Positions 6,323-10,707 of a stretch of DNA of 10,707 nt are shown piece after piece. The stretch comes from Candidatus Parcubacteria bacterium. GTDB taxonomy: Bacteria > Patescibacteriota > Patescibacteriia > CAIXNZ01. A program made the translations under genes and the position numbers. The stretch lies in the NCBI GenBank assembly GCA_026395675.1, contig JAPLYF010000042.1, positions 1-10,707 on the forward strand. Reading direction: 5' to 3'. The notes below the pieces were generated by a model that saw only the letters and a list, made by a program, of their open reading frames with translations, had not been told where the DNA came from and did not search any database. Each line of letters begins with the position of its first letter. Within the stretch, counting starts at the first letter, position 1.

Positions 6323-6859
6323 TTACAAATAAGCACCATGGGAGCCGTGAGAGCCGTGAGAACCGTGAGAGCCATGGGAACCATGAGAGGCATGAGAGCA
6401 ATGCGAGCCCTGAGTGCCATCATTATGCACAAAATTATTATGGCCATAATTAGTTTGCGGCCATCTCCATACAAACTCGGACGTTCTATTTCCTTCTCCA
6501 GGGACTCCTCTATTTTGGCCATTGTCTCTGCCGAATACATTCTCATCACAATCATGTAAATCTGTCCCGCAGCAAGGTTTGTTCATCGCGCAGCCAGTCC
6601 GACCATCAGGCCCGCCAAATCCCACATCTAGACTTGAATAATGGTAAGCTTGAGTTTGCCCTGTAGAATTGGTTGGACCATAAGTGCCGCCAATACCACA
6701 CGGTGGTGGATTAGACGTTGCATGTGCTTGTTCTGCCAGCAAACCCAAAGCAGTTACGCCAATACCAAGCATAATAATGTCTTTTTTGGTTATTTTGCCT
6801 TCTTCGTCATTAAGAAACTCCTGAAATTTTTTCTTTAATTTTGGTAGCTTATTTAACAT
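6323..6859 (-). CDS. hxsA: HxsA-like His-Xaa-Ser repeat precursor protein
   Basis: This 178-residue protein looks like the substrate of the Hxs radical SAM system. After a charged, Lys-rich N-terminus (LPKLKKKFQEFLNDEEGKITKK) comes a short hydrophobic stretch IIMLGIGVTALGLL (28-41) and an AHA site (45-47), resembling an export signal. The middle is Gly/Asn/Pro-rich with Cys54, Cys90, Cys96, Cys97 and Cys104. The C-terminus has His every third residue from 153 to 174, giving HCS, HAS and five HGS triplets, then HGAYL. The repeat codons differ synonymously (CAT/CAC, GGT/GGC, TCT/TCC), so selection acts on the peptide. HxsA proteins are known as His-Xaa-Ser repeat partners of HxsB, HxsC and HxsD. 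I chose the ATG at 6859. An upstream in-frame GTG at 6877 would put the consensus -10 box inside the gene. It lies between hxsB and the Cys-rich membrane protein gene. Confidence 0.82.
   Translation of the reverse strand: MLNKLPKLKKKFQEFLNDEEGKITKKDIIMLGIGVTALGLLAEQAHATSNPPPCGIGGTYGPTNSTGQTQAYHYSSLDVGFGGPDGRTGCAMNKPCCGTDLHDCDENVFGRDNGQNRGVPGEGNRTSEFVWRWPQTNYGHNNFVHNDGTQGSHCSHASHGSHGSHGSHGSHGSHGAYL
6337..6406 (-). repeat. 9-bp tandem repeat encoding His-Gly-Ser triplets
   Basis: Eight 9-nt units at the 3' end of the HxsA-like gene encode successive His-Xaa-Ser/Ala triplets. Third-position differences between units argue against a very recent slippage expansion. The unit length of three codons means that gain or loss of units keeps the frame, so copy number could vary between strains. 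Confidence 0.85.
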
Positions 6860-6868
6860 ATTGTGTTT

Positions 6869-6897
6869 ATTATACACTCTTTTTATTAAAATTTAAA
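6869..6897 (-). promoter_or_regulatory. Promoter of the HxsA-like gene, apparently leaderless
   Basis: On the minus strand TTTAAA (6897-6892), a 17-bp spacer and a perfect TATAAT (6874-6869) precede the ATG at 6859 by 9 nt. The expected start point falls within a few nucleotides of the ATG. This makes the precursor and the Cys-rich gene after it a unit separable from hxsB, which is useful if substrate must greatly exceed enzyme. The spacing and both boxes match the promoter at 5361-5389. Confidence 0.62.
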
Positions 6898-6923
6898 GTA
6901 TTGTGCGATTTAAATGAGAACTA

Positions 6924-7471
6924 CCCACAAATATACAAATATCGCTACAAATTTCACAAATAGTCAAAATCTCTAATTTGTTAGATTATAAATGATACAA
7001 CTTTCTCTTTTTATCATCAGAAATATGCGGCTTATTCTCAAATGCTTTATTATCAGGGTTGAAAATCCTTAAAAATTTAACGCCTGTAGATGTAAAATTA
7101 GCCAAAATTGCCAACTTTTTGCCGCTGATCTTTAAATATTCTTTTACTTGCTCAATATTTCTCTTGTCAAAATAATTCCCCTTTTTAATTTCTAAAACAA
7201 TCTTATCTTCAATCAAAAAGTCCAAATACAACCTGCCAATTACTTTACCTTTATAAATTAATTTGTAAGGGACCTGTTTCTTGAATTTTATCTTTTCTAA
7301 TCTAAAGTTTCTATCAATCGCGTTCTCGTAATATTTTTCTTTATAACCATACCCTAATTCATTATATACCCCAAATAATATTCCGACAATTTCATAACTC
7401 AACTCTTTATAAATAACCTTATCTTCGTTCATAGATTTGTACAATTTGTAAGGGATTTGTAGATTTGTGGG
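6924..7471 (-). mobile_element. Inverted-repeat cassette carrying a GxxExxY gene
   Basis: A GxxExxY gene is enclosed by two outward-facing copies of one motif. The copies are at 6924-6962 (minus strand) and 7434-7471 (plus strand), each reading ATTTGTA or ATTTGTG, 2 nt, ATTTGTA, 4-5 nt, ATTTGTA, 1 nt, ATTTGTGGGT. One end stops at the hxsB stop codon, the other 27 nt before the -35 box of the HxsA-like gene. A gene-less pair of the same type is at 369-478. This suggests a small mobile or once-mobile cassette inserted between hxsB and the precursor gene. No transposase of its own is seen. Confidence 0.55.
6986..7432 (-). CDS. GxxExxY family protein (PDDEXK-like)
   Basis: This 148-residue protein belongs to the GxxExxY family, named for a motif seen here as GYKEKYY (Gly29, Glu32, Tyr35) in ELGYGYKEKYYENA. 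Downstream, DFLIEDKIVLEIK gives Asp71, Glu81 and Lys83, matching the D...ExK core of PDDEXK nuclease-like folds. ILANFTSTGVKFLRI (109-123) matches the usual C-terminal strand region. The family's cellular role is not established; a nuclease activity is inferred from the fold. The ATG at 7432 is preferred; an in-frame TTG lies four codons earlier inside the flanking inverted repeat. The whole upstream region is that repeat, and there is no Shine-Dalgarno sequence, so expression probably depends on readthrough from hxsB or on the repeat itself. It is probably a passenger rather than part of the Hxs pathway. Confidence 0.88.
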   Translation of the reverse strand: MNEDKVIYKELSYEIVGILFGVYNELGYGYKEKYYENAIDRNFRLEKIKFKKQVPYKLIYKGKVIGRLYLDFLIEDKIVLEIKKGNYFDKRNIEQVKEYLKISGKKLAILANFTSTGVKFLRIFNPDNKAFENKPHISDDKKRKLYHL

Positions 7472-8947
7472 TCACTTCACTCTTGGTCGCGCTGCCTTGC
7501 ACCATTCCCTGAATATATCTTCATTTTTTTTGCTTTTCAATTTTTCAAAAATATAATCAAGAATCTGCTCATCAATTTGCCATTTAAAATTTTCTTTCAT
7601 GGCTGGGAAAATATTGCCAGAAAGCGAATAATTATAAACCGGACAAGTGCCCCAGTAGGGCTGATAAACATTGTCGCTATGTCCAGGCAAGCCAGTGGTG
7701 CAAGAAGCCATACACATTGATTTACACAGATTATTATTTATCAGCTCTGCAAAAGTATTGGCATTAATATTGCCCAATTTAAATGTTTCATCGCCTGTAC
7801 GCGACAGAGCTCGACCATCATCGCAAGTATAAACATCCCCATTATAATTATATGCTAATTGACCAATAGTTGCGCCGCAGGGCGAACGCATATCCAAGTT
7901 ATGGGGTTCTTCTTGCAGTAAAATCTTCCTCAAATAAGTGGCAGCCATGTTTTCATAAAAAAGTTGGCCCTGATAATTCTTCTCTAAAATATAATCAAAA
8001 GTACTTTTATAAAAATCAATATACTCATCCGTAGAATACCAGATCTTTTCTTTGGACTGTTTAGCAAAACCATAAGGATTCAAATATCTCAAATAAATTC
8101 CTTTGAAATTTAAATCAATATAGGTATCAATGACTTCTTTATAATTGGCTAAAGTTTTTCTTGTTACAGTTATCAAAGCACCAATGCGCTGATAATTTTT
8201 CTTCTTGTCTTTGTATTTTTCTTTATAGGCCTGGTTTATTCTTTTTATCCATTTTACCACATTTTGATAGCTATTGCCTTCTAAATAAATACGATTATAA
8301 TTATGCGTCTCTTCATCGCCATCCAAAGATGTGCAAAAATTTACATTATTGTCCATTAAAAATTTTATTTTCTCTTCAGCCATCAAGCTAAAATTAGAAA
8401 CCAACCTAAAAACTAAATTTTTCTTTTCCAGCTTATTTTTTTCCAAAGCATAAGAAATTATAAATTTAACTACTGGCCAATTTAATAACGGCTCTCCGCC
8501 TTGGAATTCAATGCAAATAGCATCATTGGTCGTTTGAAAAATTGTATCAACAACTTTTTTCGCTGTTGCTAAATCCATGTCCAAACTTTTATCCAGGCTA
8601 TCACCGGCGCTGGCATGACAATAAATGCATTTGTGATTGCAGCGCAAAGTAATTACAATAATATGTAAAGAAGGCCCAAATTGCAAAAAATGATAGCGCT
8701 CGCGATATTTTAAAACCGAATTAACCAGATAATTTTTGTCTTTAAGGAACGATTTATTTAATAATTCTTTATAAATTTCACTTTTTTTACCTAATTTCCC
8801 AGTTAAAAATTTCTTAAAATTATTTTCAGGTATAAAAACATATTCCCCTGTTTCATTAGTCAGTAAATAGTCATTGCCAAACTGTTTGAATCTGAAATAT
8901 CCGACTGACCTGGTATCTAAATTATTGATTGTCTTTAAATCAAGCAT
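7472..8947 (-). CDS. hxsB: His-Xaa-Ser system radical SAM/SPASM maturase HxsB
   Basis: This 491-residue radical SAM maturase has a SPASM domain. The N-terminal segment VGYFRFKQFGNDYLLTNETG (15-34) is the extension I associate with HxsB. CNHKCIYC (Cys103, Cys107, Cys110) holds the SAM-cleaving cluster and QGGEPLL (149-155) the SAM-binding motif, followed by VSNFS (183-187) and TSLDG (206-210). The SPASM part has Cys357, Cys375 in NGDVYTCDD, LGNI (391-394), Cys408, Cys412, Cys416 and Cys435 in CPVYNY, suited to two auxiliary clusters. HxsB is known with HxsA, HxsC and HxsD and is presumed to modify His-Xaa-Ser repeats; the chemistry was not derivable here. It lies between two hxsD-like genes and the precursor. 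Length and cysteine content look complete. It ends in TGA, which forms the edge of the GxxExxY cassette. No clear Shine-Dalgarno sequence precedes the ATG. Confidence 0.9.
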   Translation of the reverse strand: MLDLKTINNLDTRSVGYFRFKQFGNDYLLTNETGEYVFIPENNFKKFLTGKLGKKSEIYKELLNKSFLKDKNYLVNSVLKYRERYHFLQFGPSLHIIVITLRCNHKCIYCHASAGDSLDKSLDMDLATAKKVVDTIFQTTNDAICIEFQGGEPLLNWPVVKFIISYALEKNKLEKKNLVFRLVSNFSLMAEEKIKFLMDNNVNFCTSLDGDEETHNYNRIYLEGNSYQNVVKWIKRINQAYKEKYKDKKKNYQRIGALITVTRKTLANYKEVIDTYIDLNFKGIYLRYLNPYGFAKQSKEKIWYSTDEYIDFYKSTFDYILEKNYQGQLFYENMAATYLRKILLQEEPHNLDMRSPCGATIGQLAYNYNGDVYTCDDGRALSRTGDETFKLGNINANTFAELINNNLCKSMCMASCTTGLPGHSDNVYQPYWGTCPVYNYSLSGNIFPAMKENFKWQIDEQILDYIFEKLKSKKNEDIFREWCKAARPRVK

Positions 8948-9036
8948 GCTTATATTTACGACAAATTGCGTATAGATTATTATTAAATTAATCCAGAACC
9001 TACACGCTCTCCCCTCCTTACCAAGGAGGGGTTCGG

Positions 9037-9096
9037 CCTGCCTGCCGACTTGTCCACCGAAGCGATAGCGAAGGTGGAAGCTTTAGCATAGGCAGG
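9037..9096. repeat. SFAKAT-type nested palindrome
   Basis: The outer arms CCTGCCT (9037-9043) and AGGCAGG (9090-9096) enclose CCACC (9054-9058) and GGTGG (9073-9077). On the minus strand it reads through CTTCGGTGGACAAGTCGGCAGG-like sequence. The GGACAAGTCGGCAGG portion is shared exactly with the insert inside hxsD, linking an intergenic copy with the coding copy. Confidence 0.72.
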
Positions 9097-9240
9097 GGGT
9101 GGTTCTCTTTTCAACCCCCTCTATTATCTCCCCCTAATCTTAGGTGGAGATTCAAGGATTTCAAGAATTCCCCTTTATTTAGGCAGTAACAGACTGAAGT
9201 CTGTCAGGCCGTTACTGGTTTTTCCGGCATTTTAGGCTTG

Positions 9241-9286
9241 ACGCACTTCCCTGCCCGCCGTAGCTTTAGCGAAGGCGGGAGTGCGT
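9241..9286. repeat. SFAKAT-type nested palindrome
   Basis: ACGCACT (9241-9247) pairs with AGTGCGT (9280-9286), enclosing CCCGCC (9254-9259) and GGCGGG (9274-9279) around a loop with TAGCTTTAGCGAA. The loop matches the CTTCGCTAAAGC sequence of the element at 2345-2394 read on the other strand. It ends 10 nt past the stop codon of the short hxsD-like gene. Confidence 0.7.
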
Positions 9287-9296
9287 TACTTAATTC

Positions 9297-9497
9297 TTAA
9301 CTCATTAAACCTAGTACATAATTACTAAACTCATCTTTTAATATTCCTTTATATTCATTATCGATTTTATCTATTTCTACTTCAATATATTTATCCAAAT
9401 CTTTTATTTTAAATTCAGCCAAACTTTTAAACTCTTCAATCGCCTTTTTAACTGCTTCCAAACTATAAATTTTCTTATTAAATTTAATAACTTCCAT
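9297..9497 (-). CDS. Short HxsD-like protein (second copy)
   Basis: This 66-residue protein can be aligned by eye with the larger HxsD encoded just upstream: FNKKIYSLEAVKKA against INTKIYSLKAIYQA, then a strand IEVEI against IKVIM, then DEFSNYVLGL against GEFYNELLNQLL. It therefore looks like a truncated or minimal HxsD paralogue ending just after the conserved E-F-x-N segment. HxsD proteins accompany the HxsB/HxsC maturases; a partner or substrate-recognition role is plausible but not shown. The ATG start is the only reasonable one. Palindromic elements lie on both sides (9552-9600 and 9241-9286). It could instead be an independent small family with the same fold. Confidence 0.68.
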   Translation of the reverse strand: MEVIKFNKKIYSLEAVKKAIEEFKSLAEFKIKDLDKYIEVEIDKIDNEYKGILKDEFSNYVLGLMS

Positions 9498-9551
9498 GAT
9501 TTAATATTAATTTACAGGGGACTTTAGTCCCCGTAATTCCCCCCATCATTC

Positions 9552-9600
9552 GCGGACTTCCACCGCCGCTCTACGAGCTATGGCGGACAAGAAAGTCCGC
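9552..9600. repeat. SFAKAT-type nested palindrome
   Basis: GCGGACTT (9552-9559) pairs with AAGTCCGC (9593-9600), enclosing CCGCC (9563-9567) and GGCGG (9582-9586). It lies in the 120-bp gap between the two hxsD genes, next to a shorter palindrome GGGGACT/AGTCCCC (9517-9532). Its GGCGGACAAGAAAG end nearly repeats the element at 2345-2394. Confidence 0.72.
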
Positions 9601-9617
9601 TATAAAGTAAAGAAATC

Positions 9618-10109
9618 TTATTTTTTCTTTAACCCCTCTTTATTTTGCTTATCCTCCCAGGTCTTCGCAATCCCCAACGGATCTTCCTGCCAGTCCTCCT
9701 CTTCCACTTCTTGCAAAAGCCGGTCAACTTCATTGGGCACTGCATTATAAAGCGCGGCTGACACAATGTATTCCCGGATTTTGGCATTTGATTCGCTCAC
9801 TTTTTCCCGCAAAAGCTGGTTTAAAAGCTCATTATAAAACTCCCCGGCAATTTGTTCAAGACCTGCCGACTTGTCCTCCGAAGTCTCGCTTTGCGGGACG
9901 GAGGAGGAAGCGTTAGCGAAGGAAGGCCTTTTCAATTTCATAATCACCTTAATCTCTTTTTCGGGATCACCATCAAGAAACACATACACTTTATCCAAAA
10001 ATAAATAGGCCGCCTGATAAATCGCTTTTAAAGAATAGATTTTGGTATTGATTGTAAATTCCAGGGCCTTGCCCCTGAGTTTATAATTAAATCCTTTATC
10101 AAATTTCAT
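9618..10109 (-). CDS. hxsD: HxsD, with a palindromic-element insert
   Basis: This 163-residue protein has the HxsD hallmarks. IYSLKAIYQAAYLFLDKVYVFLD (24-46) is followed by strand IKVIMKL (53-59), then GEFYNELLNQLLREKV (89-104) and NAKIREYIVSAAL (108-120), the NELL...LRE block typical of the family. The acidic tail from about residue 125 is an extension. HxsD is the small accessory protein of the His-Xaa-Ser system, probably assisting the maturases; its exact job is not established. Residues 61-83, starting RPSFANASSS and ending SEDKSAG, look foreign. They fall between the central strand and the NELL helix and correspond to the palindromic element at 9861-9929. The frame is kept, so the protein may still be functional with a longer loop. 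Its ATG is 35 nt after the stop of the preceding gene, so co-transcription is possible. Confidence 0.87.
   Translation of the reverse strand: MKFDKGFNYKLRGKALEFTINTKIYSLKAIYQAAYLFLDKVYVFLDGDPEKEIKVIMKLKRPSFANASSSVPQSETSEDKSAGLEQIAGEFYNELLNQLLREKVSESNAKIREYIVSAALYNAVPNEVDRLLQEVEEEDWQEDPLGIAKTWEDKQNKEGLKKK
9861..9929. repeat. SFAKAT-type palindromic element inserted in hxsD
   Basis: This is a 69-nt insert that keeps the reading frame. TCCTCCG (9874-9880) pairs with CGGAGGA (9899-9905), with an inner TCTCGC/GCGGGA stem holding one G-T wobble. It ends in GGACAAGTCGGCAGG when read on the minus strand, exactly as the intergenic element 9037-9096 does. The encoded peptide starts RPSFANASSS and ends SEDKSAG. 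Boundaries are approximate, judged from where HxsD similarity stops and resumes. Confidence 0.75.
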
Positions 10110-10144
10110 TATTAAAATAATTTTAATTTTAAAATTTACCAGCG

Positions 10145-10707
10145 CTAGAATGAATTAATATTTAGTATGGTGTCAGGGGGAGTGATCGCAGGCGTAATCG
10201 TATACTGACAACAAACTAATTTACCTAGACCTGAAATAGGATCAGGACTAGCATTCAAATCAAAAACAAAATATTTATCAGGGCAAATTTTATTTATAAG
10301 AGTTCCATCAACAAGGTTATCAGCTTTCCATATATTTGTTTTACCCCCGTTTTCAACTTGAGCTTTAGCATCCCAAGTATAAGTCACGCATAAATCTTTA
10401 CCCGCAACCCCGAGGATCAGTTACGGTTAAATGAGAAAGAGTGGCAGCTAAAACCTTACTGACCGCAATGGTTTTGGGCGCCAGAGTTGTTAAGTCAGTG
10501 GCAATATTCAACCCATTTTTAATATATAAATCCTGATCAACTTTTAAATTATTGCTAATAAAACTAAGAAAACCGGCTCGGCCAGGCGCGGCAATTCTAA
10601 AATCACTGCTTGAATTCACGGTTATTTTTGGAGTGGAAAAATAATAACCATCAGCATTTTTAGCTATTTTTCTGCCATAATAATCAGTAAACTGGCTGCC
10701 TTCTTCT
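10145..10707 (-). CDS. C-terminal part of an unrecognised protein, frameshifted
   Basis: I do not recognise this protein. Open reading enters from the right edge (EEGSQFTDYYG...) and runs without a stop to a TAG just after a CCCC run at 10408-10411. One nucleotide out of frame, reading resumes (AGKDLCVTYTWDAK...) and continues to TAG at 10145-10147. Removing one base of the homopolymer joins the two halves smoothly (LTVTDPR then VAGKDLC), so this is probably one gene with a sequencing error or a recent frameshift. The visible sequence is rich in Thr, Ser, Asn, Asp and Gly, with hydrophobic beta-like stretches such as ITVNSSSDFRI and LVCCQYTITP and cysteines near the end. This would suit an extracellular or structural protein. 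The start lies outside the window. It ends 35 nt before hxsD, so it could be the first gene of the locus or an unrelated neighbour. Confidence 0.6.

Larger units (their letters stand above)
8948..9296. other. Palindrome-rich intergenic region
   Basis: This 349-bp stretch between hxsB and the short hxsD-like gene has no credible gene. It is packed with perfect inverted repeats: CCCCTCCTT with AAGGAGGGG (9011-9031), the nested element 9037-9096, AGGGGGT with ACCCCCT (9094-9120), CAGTAAC with GTTACTG enclosing ACAGACT with AGTCTGT (9184-9217), and the nested element 9241-9286. None has the T-tract expected of a minus-strand terminator. The hairpins could stabilise mRNA ends or block 3' exonucleases between hxsD and hxsB. 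Confidence 0.65.

Noticed and set aside
6292..6555. Minus-strand 87-codon frame overlapping the HxsA-like gene
   Set aside because: Its low-complexity Met/Ala/Leu repeats are just the 9-bp repeat read in another frame. The HxsA frame shows synonymous third-position variation and a sensible export signal.
6338..6559. Plus-strand 73-codon Arg/Ala/Met repeat frame
   Set aside because: It is the antisense reading of the HGS repeat region, with no support of its own.
6860..6877. GTG at 6877 as the start of the HxsA-like gene
   Set aside because: It would put the consensus TATAAT within the coding sequence and add residues without family support; the ATG at 6859 fits the promoter.
7432..7474. TGA recoding, which would join hxsB and the GxxExxY gene in one frame
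   Set aside because: The two frames are in phase across the TGA, but both proteins have normal family lengths. The RAYT also ends at a TGA at its expected length, so the standard code fits better.
9011..9031. Strong 9-bp hairpin as a terminator
   Set aside because: No T-tract follows in either direction, so it is listed only as part of the palindrome-rich gap.

Overview
The window looks like an AT-rich bacterial genome fragment in which every credible gene lies on the minus strand. The low GC, the short A/T-rich spacers without clear Shine-Dalgarno sequences, the many short palindromic elements (one inside a reading frame) and the gene content suggest Candidate Phyla Radiation (Patescibacteria, Parcubacteria-like). 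That placement is inference, since there is no rRNA or other phylogenetic marker. The standard genetic code fits, because TGA serves as stop for hxsB and for the transposase.

The main content is a His-Xaa-Ser (Hxs) peptide-modification locus. In transcription order (high to low coordinates) it holds: the end of an unrecognised, apparently frameshifted protein (10707-10145); an HxsD protein carrying a palindromic-element insert (10109-9618); a second short HxsD-like protein (9497-9297); a 349-bp palindrome-rich gap; the radical SAM/SPASM maturase HxsB (8947-7472); a GxxExxY gene inside an inverted-repeat cassette (7471-6924); an HxsA-like precursor ending in seven His-Xaa-Ser triplets (6859-6323); a single-pass, Cys-rich, probably exported protein (6295-5432) followed by an intrinsic terminator; a DUF4213/DUF364-type putative metal-chelation protein with its own promoter (5353-4478), again followed by a terminator; then a run of radical SAM genes.

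Four further radical SAM genes follow HxsB: 4380-3244, 2324-1386, 1393-512 (overlapping the previous one by 8 nt) and one cut by the window edge (326-1). The three complete ones carry a C-terminal Cys cluster suited to auxiliary Fe-S clusters, and two of them have the C-terminal layout expected of HxsC. A REP-associated tyrosine transposase (RAYT) with five REP-like repeats sits between two of them.

A working model, which is inference: HxsD proteins and HxsB, with one or more HxsC-like enzymes, modify the His-Gly-Ser tail of the exported precursor. The Cys-rich membrane protein and the DUF364 protein may act in display, partner binding or metal handling. Two promoters of identical layout (TTTAAA, 17 bp, TATAAT) lie only 7 and 9 nt from the start codons of the DUF364 and HxsA-like genes, suggesting leaderless transcripts. 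Three repeat families decorate the locus: REPs with the RAYT, larger SFAKAT-type palindromes, and the ATTTGTA inverted repeats.
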